Of a stretch of 6,268 nt of DNA, positions 1 to 6,268 are shown piece after piece. Source of the DNA: an uncultured Flavobacteriales bacterium. GTDB lineage: Bacteria > Bacteroidota > Bacteroidia > Flavobacteriales > Crocinitomicaceae. The notes beneath the pieces are model-generated. The model did no database searches. It had not been told where the DNA came from and was given only the letters and a program-made list of their open reading frames with translations. Each line of letters starts with the position of its first letter. The first letter of the stretch is position 1. A program made the translations under genes and the position numbers. The DNA is taken from positions 1-6,268 of the forward strand of contig CAMLDR010000225.1 in the NCBI GenBank assembly GCA_946478775.1, written 5' to 3'.

Positions 1-553
1 CGAAGAGTTTAACCTGATCCAGGCAGCTTTGGACATCGAAGAAGATATGGACAACCTGCGTTACAACAACATTGTGATCGCAACGGATGCCGATGTCGAC
101 GGAATGCATATTCGACTGCTGCTGCTGACATTCTTCCTGCAGTTTTTCCCGGATTTGGTGAAAAGGAACCATGTCTATGTGTTGCAGACGCCCTTGTTCC
201 GCGTACGAAATAAGAAAAAGACCATCTACTGTTATTCCGAAGACGAACGAAGAGCTGCGATTGCAGAACTGGGAAAAAATCCGGAGATCACCCGATTCAA
301 AGGACTGGGAGAGATCTCGCCGGATGAGTTTAAGCACTTTATCGGGGACGATATTCGGTTGGAGCCGGTAATCCTCACGAAAAATGCTTCCATTGATTCC
401 ATTCTGTCTTATTTCATGGGGAAAAACACGCCGGAGCGGCAGGATTTCATTATTGAGAACTTACGCGTGGAAAAAGATGATACGAAGCATGTTGATTTGG
501 AAGATTCCCAATCAGACGACGAAAATACAGAACCAATAGAAAAAGCTTCTTAA
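1..553 (+). CDS. parE: DNA topoisomerase IV subunit B, 3' part (partial at window start)
   Basis: This is the C-terminal end of the ATPase/Toprim subunit of type IIA topoisomerase IV, which uses ATP to drive strand passage and separates replicated chromosomes together with ParC. The frame is open from position 2 with no start inside the window, so the gene begins upstream; the TTG at 29 is internal. The Toprim metal-binding motif DADVDG is encoded at 86-103, followed by a leucine-rich helix and by the [10 protein letters not shown] motif near 287-316. The residues after it read SPDEFKHF and then RLEPV, rather than the NAEQLW-type ending of GyrB. This form is typical of Bacteroidota ParE, and it is why I call parE and not gyrB. 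The last 25 or so residues are an acidic, low-complexity tail. parC lies downstream, after an intervening nuclease gene. The GHKL ATPase and transducer domains are outside the window. Confidence 0.93.
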   Translation, partial: EEFNLIQAALDIEEDMDNLRYNNIVIATDADVDGMHIRLLLLTFFLQFFPDLVKRNHVYVLQTPLFRVRNKKKTIYCYSEDERRAAIAELGKNPEITRFKGLGEISPDEFKHFIGDDIRLEPVILTKNASIDSILSYFMGKNTPERQDFIIENLRVEKDDTKHVDLEDSQSDDENTEPIEKAS

Positions 554-571
554 AAAGAATGTTTAGTTGAA

Positions 572-1582
572 ATGCAGTATATTCAAGATATAAAGCAATT
601 GGTTCATTTAGCCAGAACTAAAACTTATCAGGCAATAAATGCTGCGATGGTTGAAGCTTATTGGGAGATTGGAAGAAGGATTATCGAAGAAGAACAAAAT
701 GGAGAATCTCGTGCAACTTATGGAAAGGAAGTGTTGAAGAAGTTGTCATTAGAACTTACTGTGGAATTTGGTAAAGGATTTTCAGAGCGCTCGTTGAGAG
801 AGTTTCGACAATTCTATAGTTATTTTCCTGATTTTGAGAATTGGCGTACAGTGTTCGCCAAATTAAACTGGTCTCATTTCCAGCGAGTTTTAAGAGTCTC
901 CGATGAGAAGGCAAGGCTTTACTATCTCAAAGAAGCTGCGGAAAATACATGGTCAGTTAGAGTTTTAGATCGAAATATTTCCACACTCTATTTTCAGCGA
1001 TTGTTATCCACACACAAGAATCATCAAAAGACAGTTTCAAATGACGAAACTAAAAGTGTGAGTGATGATTTTATTAAAACGCCAACAGTTTTAGAATTTC
1101 TTAATTTACCTTCCGGGTATAGCTATTCAGAAGCTTCACTTGAGAAATCTTTAATTGACAATCTTCAAAAATTCATTTTGGAGTTGGGAAAGGGATTTGC
1201 ATTTGTGGAACGCCAACAGCATATAAAAACGGATACGGCAGATTTTTATATTGATTTGGTTTTCTACAATTTCATGATGAAATGTTTTGTCATTATTGAA
1301 TTGAAAACAAACAAAATCACACATCAGGATATCGGACAGCTCGATATGTATGTTCGAATGTATGACGATTTAAAAAAAGGAAAAGACGATAATCCAACAA
1401 TTGGTATTTTGCTTTGTACAGAAACGGATAGGACTATTGCAAAGTATTCGGTGTTAAATAACAACGATCAGTTATTCGCAACTAAATATTTACCGTATTT
1501 ACCAACTGAGGAAGAATTGGTTGAAGAAATAGAAAAGGAAAGATTAAAGTTCAAACTCTTAAACGAGAACGATAATGAATGA
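572..1582 (+). CDS. DUF1016 / YhcG-family PD-(D/E)XK nuclease domain protein
   Basis: The 336-residue protein has the two-part DUF1016 layout. Residues 1 to about 145 form the helical N-terminal domain, with the family signature ARTKTYQAIN...EAYWEIGRRI near 14-38 and the stretch LNWSHFQRVLRV at 98-109. A variable linker follows (about 146-170). Residues about 172-336 are the PD-(D/E)XK nuclease-like domain. Its likely active-site residues are D228 (FYIDLVFYN), E243 and K245 (VIIELKT), with a GQLDMYV motif (Q256, Y260) after them, so the site looks intact. The start matches where family members normally begin; there is no Shine-Dalgarno sequence, as is usual in Bacteroidota. It begins 18 bases after the parE stop and overlaps parC by 8 bases, so co-transcription is likely. 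Three sampled 60-base stretches (601, 1021, 1261) are 30% GC together, against 52% for three in parE/parC, suggesting horizontal acquisition. Relatives are often found near restriction-modification or mobile genes, but the substrate is not established. Confidence 0.9.
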   Translation: MQYIQDIKQLVHLARTKTYQAINAAMVEAYWEIGRRIIEEEQNGESRATYGKEVLKKLSLELTVEFGKGFSERSLREFRQFYSYFPDFENWRTVFAKLNWSHFQRVLRVSDEKARLYYLKEAAENTWSVRVLDRNISTLYFQRLLSTHKNHQKTVSNDETKSVSDDFIKTPTVLEFLNLPSGYSYSEASLEKSLIDNLQKFILELGKGFAFVERQQHIKTDTADFYIDLVFYNFMMKCFVIIELKTNKITHQDIGQLDMYVRMYDDLKKGKDDNPTIGILLCTETDRTIAKYSVLNNNDQLFATKYLPYLPTEEELVEEIEKERLKFKLLNENDNE

Positions 1583-4304
1583 AGACGAAATTGGACCAAT
1601 AGATCCGGAGAATGATGATTTGAACAACGATGGAGGGGAAGAAGAGGAATCTTCTTTCGGTACAGATGACCACAAACATGTAGATGAAAATATTGTTCCG
1701 CTTAGTGGTTTGTATGAGAATTGGTTCCTGGACTATGCTTCGTACGTAATCCTGGAGCGGGCCGTTCCTTCTTTGCATGATGGTTTTAAACCGGTTCAGA
1801 GAAGAATCCTGCACTCCATGAAAGAACTGGATGACGGGCGCTACAACAAAGTAGCGAATGTGATTGGGAATACCATGAAATATCACCCGCATGGGGATGC
1901 TTCAATCGGAGATGCGTTGGTTCAACTCGGACAAAAAGAATTGCTGATCGACTGCCAGGGAAACTGGGGAAATACACTGACAGGCGATGGTGCAGCTGCT
2001 CCGCGTTATATCGAAGCACGACTTTCCAAATTTGCCAGTCACGTAGTGTTCAACGCAAAGACCACGAATTGGCTTTTAAGCTATGACGGAAGGAACAAAG
2101 AGCCGGATAATCTGCCCGTAAAATTCCCTATCCTGCTTGCTCAGGGTGCAGAAGGAATTGCCGTGGGAATGGCTTGTAAGATCCTGCCTCACAATTTTAT
2201 TGAGCTGATCGATCAGTCAATCAATCATTTACGCGGTAAAAAGATAGAGATCTTCCCTGACTTCCTGAATGGAGGAATGGCCGATTTTACCAATTACAAC
2301 GATGGGTTGAGAGGTGGAAAGGTCCGTGTTCGTGCAAAGATTAAAAAGGTAGATAACAAGACCTTGATGATCAATGAGATCCCTTTCGGCTGCAATACCG
2401 GTTCTTTGATTGAAAGTATCATCAAAGCAAACGACAAGGGAAAGATCAAGGTCAAGAAGATCGAAGACAATACGGCTGCAGAAGCAGAAATCGTGATCCA
2501 TTTGGCTCCCGGGGTTTCACCCGATAAAACCATTGATGCTTTGTATGCATTTACGGATTGTGAGGTTTCGATTTCACCCAATGCTTCCGTTATTGATGGC
2601 GATACACCGCGCTTTATGGGCGTTTCGGAAATCCTGAAGGTCAATACGGACAATACGCTGACTTTGCTTCGCCGGGAATTGGAAATTCGCTTATCGGAAC
2701 TGGAAGCACAATGGCATTTCTCTACGTTGGAAAAGATCTTTATCCGTGAAGAAATGTACATCGACTTTAAGCTGTATTCCGATAAAGAAGGCTTATACAG
2801 CTACATGTATAAACGCTTTGAGAAATTCAGAAAACAGTTTATCCGTGCCATTGTAGATGAAGATTTACAGCGTTTGACCCAAATTCCAATGATCCGTATC
2901 ACGCGGTTCGATTCAGATAAAGCAGATGATGTGATCGCGAAGCTGGAAGCTGAAATGGAAGAGGTAAAAAAGAACCTGGAGAACCTGGTTGAATATGCCA
3001 TTGACTATTTCAAAGATTTGAAGAAGCGTTTTGGAGCAGGGAAAGAACGTCGTACAGAAATGAAAGTATTCGACAATATTGCTGCTTCGAAAGTAATTAT
3101 TGCCAACCGGAAACTCTACGTGGATATCGAAGAAGGATTTATCGGCTGGGGCTTGAAAAAGACAGAGGCAGTCAACGATTGTTCTGAAATTGACGACATC
3201 ATTATTTTCTTCGACACCGGAAAATTCATTGTGACCAAAGTCTCTGAAAAGAAATTCGTTGGTAAAGGGATTGTACATGCAGATGTCTGGAAGAAAGGCG
3301 ATAAGCGAACCATCTATCACGTGATGTACCAGGATGGTGCGGGTGGATCAACGATGATGAAGCGCTTCTTTGTAAACTCGGTAACACGGGATACCGAATA
3401 CGATCTGACGCGTGGAATCAAAGGGTCGAAATTATTGTACTTCTCCGTTCACCCGAATGGGGAAAGAGAAGTTGTTACGGTGATGCTCCGTCCAAGACCG
3501 CACCTGAAGCGTTTGCGCTGGGATGTGGATTTGGGAGACTTGCTGATCAAAGGCCGTCAATCTGCAGGAAATCGTGTGACGAAAGAAATCGTTCAGAAAA
3601 TCACCCAAAAAGAAGTCGGTGGTTCTACATTGGCTGCACGAAAAATCTGGTACGATACGGTTGTGGGCCGATTAAATGACGAGGGAAGAGGAAAATTCCT
3701 CGGTTCTTTCAAAGGTGAAGACCGCATTCTGACCTTGTACAAGAACGGAGATTACCGATTGTCTACCTTCGATTTGGCAAACCACTTCGACGAAGATATG
3801 GTGCATATTGAAAAATGGGTTCCGGACAGACCAATTTCAGCGGTTTATTATGACGGTGAGAAAGAGATGCATTACGTGAAGCGTTTTACCTGTGAAATTA
3901 CCACGGATAAGCGCGTTTCCTATATTTCTGAAACAGAAGGTTCTTACCTGGATTGTGTTTCTACGGCATTCAATCCGATCGTTCGGATTATTTACAACAA
4001 GTTGCTGAAAGAAACGAAAAACCTTCCTGATAATGAAGTGGCGCTGGCCGATTTCATTGATGTAAAAGGAATGAAAGCCCAGGGAAATCAATTGACCAAG
4101 CTGAAAGTGAAGGAAGTTGTTCTAACGCATGAAATCGAAGGCTCGGAGCCGTGGCCGGATGAAGAACCTTTGGAACTGGATATCGATAATGAGTCGGAAG
4201 AATCGGACGCAGATATTCCGGATTCGGAAGACGGGACCGATAATCCAACCATTGAATGGGATATGACCAAAGATCCGGATGATCCCGAACCAACTTTGTT
4301 TTAA
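1575..4304 (+). CDS. parC: DNA topoisomerase IV subunit A
   Basis: This is the DNA breakage-reunion subunit that pairs with ParE to decatenate and relax DNA. The 909-residue length fits Bacteroidota ParC and exceeds E. coli ParC (about 750). Residues 1-40 are acidic and low in complexity. The breakage-reunion core starts near 47 (NWFLDYASYVILERAVP) and carries KPVQRRILHSM, HPHGDASIGDA at 104-114, and AAAPRYIEAR with catalytic Y145 and its partner R144. A coiled-coil-like helix lies near 450-490, and the C-terminal beta-pinwheel-like domain runs from about 500 to 850. No canonical QRRGGKG GyrA box is visible, which supports topoisomerase IV over gyrase. The last 58 residues contain 24 Asp or Glu. 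The ATG at 1575 overlaps the end of the upstream nuclease gene by 8 bases. No promoter was seen directly upstream, so expression probably depends on the parE transcript. A strong terminator follows the stop. Confidence 0.95.
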   Translation: MNEDEIGPIDPENDDLNNDGGEEEESSFGTDDHKHVDENIVPLSGLYENWFLDYASYVILERAVPSLHDGFKPVQRRILHSMKELDDGRYNKVANVIGNTMKYHPHGDASIGDALVQLGQKELLIDCQGNWGNTLTGDGAAAPRYIEARLSKFASHVVFNAKTTNWLLSYDGRNKEPDNLPVKFPILLAQGAEGIAVGMACKILPHNFIELIDQSINHLRGKKIEIFPDFLNGGMADFTNYNDGLRGGKVRVRAKIKKVDNKTLMINEIPFGCNTGSLIESIIKANDKGKIKVKKIEDNTAAEAEIVIHLAPGVSPDKTIDALYAFTDCEVSISPNASVIDGDTPRFMGVSEILKVNTDNTLTLLRRELEIRLSELEAQWHFSTLEKIFIREEMYIDFKLYSDKEGLYSYMYKRFEKFRKQFIRAIVDEDLQRLTQIPMIRITRFDSDKADDVIAKLEAEMEEVKKNLENLVEYAIDYFKDLKKRFGAGKERRTEMKVFDNIAASKVIIANRKLYVDIEEGFIGWGLKKTEAVNDCSEIDDIIIFFDTGKFIVTKVSEKKFVGKGIVHADVWKKGDKRTIYHVMYQDGAGGSTMMKRFFVNSVTRDTEYDLTRGIKGSKLLYFSVHPNGEREVVTVMLRPRPHLKRLRWDVDLGDLLIKGRQSAGNRVTKEIVQKITQKEVGGSTLAARKIWYDTVVGRLNDEGRGKFLGSFKGEDRILTLYKNGDYRLSTFDLANHFDEDMVHIEKWVPDRPISAVYYDGEKEMHYVKRFTCEITTDKRVSYISETEGSYLDCVSTAFNPIVRIIYNKLLKETKNLPDNEVALADFIDVKGMKAQGNQLTKLKVKEVVLTHEIEGSEPWPDEEPLELDIDNESEESDADIPDSEDGTDNPTIEWDMTKDPDDPEPTLF

Positions 4305-4311
4305 ATAATTG

Positions 4312-4340
4312 AAAAACCTTCCATCGCGGAAGGTTTTTTT
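4312..4340 (+). terminator. Intrinsic terminator after parC
   Basis: A perfect 11-bp stem is formed by AAAAACCTTCC (4312-4322) and GGAAGGTTTTT (4328-4338) around the 5-base loop ATCGC, with seven T residues at 4334-4340. It begins 8 bases after the parC stop. The A tract on the left arm means it could also work, less well, on the opposite strand. It ends the parE-nuclease-parC unit and separates it from the ATPase gene. Confidence 0.9.
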
Positions 4341-4342
4341 GG

Positions 4343-4394
4343 TAGGGACGCGATGCATCGCGTCCCAATTTTATTTGGATGCATCGCGGCCCTA
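4343..4394. repeat. REP/MITE-like palindromic element with a second imperfect arm
   Basis: Positions 4345-4366 are a perfect 22-base palindrome, with left arm GGGACGCGATG and right arm CATCGCGTCCC. After an AT-rich spacer, GATGCATCGCG recurs at 4378-4388 and continues GCCCTA to 4394. TAGGGACGCGATGCATC (4343-4359) can also pair with 4378-4394 at 16 of 17 positions, so two alternative foldings exist. The GC-rich block stands out in AT-rich intergenic DNA. From memory, similar TAGGGACGCGATGCATCGCG-type sequences are dispersed repeats in Bacteroidota genomes; that recollection could not be checked here. The first palindrome is followed by AATTTTATTT, so it could also serve as a second, weaker terminator. 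Confidence 0.75.
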
Positions 4395-4403
4395 TTATAT
4401 TTG
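4374..4403 (+). promoter_or_regulatory. Predicted Bacteroidota-type promoter for the ATPase gene
   Basis: TTTG at 4374-4377 and TATATTTG at 4396-4403 are separated by 18 bases. This matches the Bacteroidota sigma consensus, a -33 TTTG and a -7 TAnnTTTG, at all fixed positions. Transcription would start near 4408-4412, giving a leader of roughly 65 bases before the ATG at 4476. The spacer contains the second arm of the palindromic repeat. A second, weaker -7-like box (TATCTTTA, 4450-4457) lies closer to the gene but has no obvious -33 element. The call rests on sequence match only. Confidence 0.5.
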
Positions 4404-4413
4404 AATTGAAATG

Positions 4414-4443
4414 ATACCTAAAGGTATTATACCATTCGGTAAA
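4414..4443. promoter_or_regulatory. Tandem operator-like repeats ATACC-N4-GGTA
   Basis: Two copies of a 15-base unit lie head to tail: ATACCTAAAGGTATT (4414-4428) and ATACCATTCGGTAAA (4429-4443). Each contains an ATACC/GGTA inverted repeat. The first is a palindrome, ATACCT-AA-AGGTAT, and the junction GGTAT-T-ATACC is itself palindromic. Loops of one or two bases are too short for a stable RNA hairpin, which favours a protein-binding DNA site. The array begins just downstream of the predicted transcription start, a classic position for a repressor. The binding protein is unknown. Confidence 0.45.
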
Positions 4444-4475
4444 ATTTTGTATCTTTAAAGTAAAACCAATTCACC

Positions 4476-5648
4476 ATGCAGGAAGTCTATTCACCTTTCA
4501 TTTTTGGAAATACAGTAAGTACACAAGGTTATACCAACCGGGAAGACGAAGCATTCCGATTGAGGCAAAACCTATTGGGAGGAATTAATACGATTCTGAT
4601 TTCTCCGCGCCGTTGGGGAAAATCTTCCCTGGTAGAACGTGTATTGCTGGATATAAATAAATCCGACAAGAAATGCAAAACAGTACTGCTTGACCTTTTT
4701 ACGGTCAATAATGAAGTCGAGTTCTTTGAATTGTTCTCACGGGAAGTGATCAAGGCAACTTCTACCAAATGGGAAGACTGGCTGAATGACACCAAACGCT
4801 TTTTGTCGCATTTGATAACAACGGTTCATGTTGGTGTCAACCCGCATTTGGATTTCACCATTAAATACGAACACGAAAAGGTGCTTGAATTTGCAGATGA
4901 GATTCTGAATTTACCGGAACGTATAGCAAAAGAAAAGGGAATCCGGCTGGTTATTTGCCTGGATGAATTTCAGAACCTGACAGACCTGGTAGAGTACGAG
5001 CCGCTGGAAAAGAAAATGCGGGCGGTTTGGCAGCGGCAGAAATTAGTTTCCTATTGTCTGTTCGGGAGCAAGCGGCATATGTTGGAAGCAATTTTCAATA
5101 ATCCTTCCAAACCATTTTACCGTTTTGGAGATCTGATGCTGCTTCCAAAAATAAAGGAAGAAGCTTGGGTGAAGTTTATTCAGTCGAGTTTCCGGAAAAC
5201 GGGCAAGCAGATCACAAAAGAAGTAGCCACACTCATTCCGCGGTTGATGAAAAATCACTCCTGGTATGTACAGCAGTTGTCACATTACGTTTGGAACCAG
5301 AGCCGTTCAGGAGCAATCGTGGATAATCAGATCATTCAAAACGCACTGTCTGAGCTCATCTTCGCCAATCAACCCTTGTACCAAAGAGAAATCGAAGGTA
5401 TGAGTTCGACGCAGATCAATTTATTGAAAGCCGTTTATCAGAAAGAAAAACAGCTCACGGCTGCTGCTGTCATGCGAACGTATGCATTAGGAACTCCAAG
5501 AAATGTATCCAAAAACCGCCTAATCCTCGAGGGACGGGATATGATCATTAAAGATGAATCGGGGATTTACGAATTCCTGGATCCGGCTTTCGAATTGTGG
5601 TTCGGGAAGCAGTATTTTCAAATGCCATGGAATGCCGTTGTTAATTGA
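4476..5648 (+). CDS. Archaeal-ATPase-like AAA+/STAND-type ATP-binding protein with C-terminal winged helix
   Basis: The 390-residue protein probably binds and hydrolyses ATP. A P-loop lies at 43-51 (SPRRWGKSS, with K49 and S50); its first residue is Ser rather than Gly, a variation I recall from the SPRR/APRR-type loops of this family. A Walker B motif, LVICLDEFQNL, is at 158-168 with D163 and E164. YCLFGSKRHML near 193-203 is probably the sensor-1 strand and the helix after it. Residues about 311-375 (STQINLLKAV to FLDPAFELWF) look like a winged-helix domain. No signal peptide or membrane segment is seen, so it is likely cytoplasmic. Base composition resembles parC, not the nuclease gene. 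The ATG at 4476 has no Shine-Dalgarno sequence and lies below its own promoter and operator-like sites. Such proteins are abundant, often multicopy, in Bacteroidota and archaea; the function of most is unknown, and I cannot assign a substrate or partner. Confidence 0.87.
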   Translation: MQEVYSPFIFGNTVSTQGYTNREDEAFRLRQNLLGGINTILISPRRWGKSSLVERVLLDINKSDKKCKTVLLDLFTVNNEVEFFELFSREVIKATSTKWEDWLNDTKRFLSHLITTVHVGVNPHLDFTIKYEHEKVLEFADEILNLPERIAKEKGIRLVICLDEFQNLTDLVEYEPLEKKMRAVWQRQKLVSYCLFGSKRHMLEAIFNNPSKPFYRFGDLMLLPKIKEEAWVKFIQSSFRKTGKQITKEVATLIPRLMKNHSWYVQQLSHYVWNQSRSGAIVDNQIIQNALSELIFANQPLYQREIEGMSSTQINLLKAVYQKEKQLTAAAVMRTYALGTPRNVSKNRLILEGRDMIIKDESGIYEFLDPAFELWFGKQYFQMPWNAVVN

Positions 5649-5727
5649 ACGAGTTAACGTTTACGATTGATTACAATAAAGTGTGCTCAGTTCTTTTGCT
5701 TTTAATCTCAGATGCAAATGAGAGTAC
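5649..5727. other. Short gap between convergent genes, no clear element
   Basis: These 79 bases separate the ends of the ATPase and desaturase genes. They contain a GTTAAC palindrome (5653-5658) and a weak CTCA-N8-TGAG inverted repeat near 5707-5722, but no strong hairpin with a T tract on either strand. I see no gene or convincing terminator here. Confidence 0.6.
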
Positions 5728-6268
5728 TTATTTTTTAGGCTGAAACTGAGGCTGCAAAACATCCTTTCTTCCCAAACGCTTCATGTGTCTGAAGTGAGAA
5801 GCCAGTGCTTTTCCGGTGCTGTCGTAGCAATAATAAGTCACCCCGAATTCGGCACAGGTTTTTGCAACGATCTTTTGGATTTCCGGGTAGTGAACATGCG
5901 AAATTCGCGGGAATAAATGATGCTCAACCTGGTAATTCAATCCGCCGACCAACCAGCTTACCACTTTGTTGTCAACCGCAAAATCACTGGTGGTAGCCAA
6001 CTGGTGAACAGCCCACTCATTTTCAACCATCATAGATTCGTCTTCTGCGTGTTCAAATTCTACGTTCTCAACTACGTGGGCCAATTGGAACACGAACGAC
6101 ATGGTCAATCCAAGCATCATGTGCATCAAAGTGAAACCTAGGATTGTCCAGCCTATTCCCCAAACAAATGAAGGAAGAACCAGGTACAAGCCAAAATAAA
6201 TGATCCGCGTTGTCCAGAACATGACATGATCAATCGGTTTCATTTTACCAACTTCTACCGTAAATCGG
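5728..6268 (-). CDS. Membrane fatty-acid (acyl-CoA) desaturase, C-terminal part (partial at window end)
   Basis: This is the C-terminal half of a membrane di-iron desaturase that would introduce a double bond into a fatty-acyl chain. The frame remains open through the window edge; upstream of the Met at 6243 it still reads RFTVEVGK, so that Met is internal and the gene starts beyond 6268. Hydrophobic stretches at about 6130-6220 form one or two membrane segments. The third histidine box, QVEHH, is encoded at 5917-5931 within GLNYQVEHHLFPRISHVHYPEI-type sequence (described in parts: GLNYQVEHH, then LFPRISHVHYPEI), which is characteristic of the delta-5/delta-6-like family found in flavobacteria. 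QLAHVVEN and EWAVHQLATTSDFA are further conserved blocks. The first two histidine boxes, and any cytochrome b5 domain, lie outside the window, so position specificity cannot be judged. The gene is convergent with the ATPase gene, 79 bases apart. Confidence 0.9.
   Translation of the reverse strand, partial: RFTVEVGKMKPIDHVMFWTTRIIYFGLYLVLPSFVWGIGWTILGFTLMHMMLGLTMSFVFQLAHVVENVEFEHAEDESMMVENEWAVHQLATTSDFAVDNKVVSWLVGGLNYQVEHHLFPRISHVHYPEIQKIVAKTCAEFGVTYYCYDSTGKALASHFRHMKRLGRKDVLQPQFQPKK

Noticed and set aside
29..31. TTG as the start of a short 174-residue topoisomerase gene
   Set aside because: The frame is open to position 2 with sequence that fits the Toprim region, so this is the 3' end of a longer parE gene and the TTG is an internal codon.
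572..1582. Calling the nuclease part of a complete restriction-modification or toxin-antitoxin system
   Set aside because: No methyltransferase, specificity subunit or antitoxin gene is present in the window; only the single DUF1016 gene is supported.
2294..2761. 155-codon open frame on the minus strand inside parC
   Set aside because: It lies wholly opposite a conserved parC region, has no recognisable domain, and its composition is that of an antisense shadow. Other minus-strand frames in parC were rejected for the same reason.
4054..4368. 104-codon minus-strand frame running from the terminator into parC
   Set aside because: It would begin near the repeat and read through the terminator hairpin and the antisense of the acidic ParC tail; nothing in it resembles a protein family.
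4305..4475. CRISPR array or structured RNA gene in the intergenic gap
   Set aside because: The repeats are two unequal palindromic arms and two short operator-like units, with no regular repeat-spacer pattern and no recognisable RNA family.
5707..5722. CTCA-N8-TGAG hairpin as a terminator for the convergent genes
   Set aside because: The stem is only 4 bp with no adjacent T tract on either strand, so it is not convincing.
6241..6243. Met at 6243 as the desaturase start
   Set aside because: The frame stays open upstream to the window edge, the upstream residues fit the family, and two essential histidine boxes would be missing from a protein starting here.

Overview
The window looks like chromosomal DNA from a member of the Bacteroidota, probably a flavobacterium. 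The topoisomerase IV subunits have the form typical of that group (a ParE with the [10 protein letters not shown] ending, and a long ParC of about 900 residues with HPHGDASIGDA and AAAPRY). No start codon has a Shine-Dalgarno sequence. The best promoter matches the Bacteroidota consensus TTTG-N18-TAnnTTTG. The genus is not resolved; a Crocinitomicaceae/Fluviicola-like organism is only a guess.

Layout. Positions 1-553 are the 3' end of parE (topoisomerase IV subunit B). From 572 to 1582 there is a DUF1016/YhcG-family PD-(D/E)XK nuclease gene, clearly more AT-rich than its surroundings. It sits between parE and parC, starts 18 bases after the parE stop and overlaps parC by 8 bases. parC (topoisomerase IV subunit A) runs from 1575 to 4304 and is followed by a strong hairpin terminator. 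The 171-base gap 4305-4475 is dense with structure: the terminator, a perfect 22-base palindrome with a second imperfect arm (REP/MITE-like), a good Bacteroidota promoter whose spacer lies in that second arm, and two tandem ATACC-N4-GGTA elements just downstream of the predicted transcription start. These precede a single-gene unit, 4476-5648, encoding an archaeal-ATPase-like AAA+/STAND-type ATP-binding protein with a C-terminal winged helix. On the opposite strand, 5728-6268 holds the C-terminal part of a membrane fatty-acid (acyl-CoA) desaturase that converges on the ATPase gene.

How the genes work together. ParE and ParC form the ParC2ParE2 topoisomerase IV that decatenates daughter chromosomes. 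Arrangement and overlap suggest that the nuclease gene is transcribed with them and that its translation may be coupled to that of parC, although its role is unknown. The ATPase appears to be an independently and possibly locally controlled gene. The desaturase is unrelated lipid metabolism.

The most notable points are the foreign-looking nuclease embedded in an essential topoisomerase operon, and the repeat-derived promoter plus operator-like array in front of the ATPase. I do not see a complete, clearly recognisable new multi-gene system.
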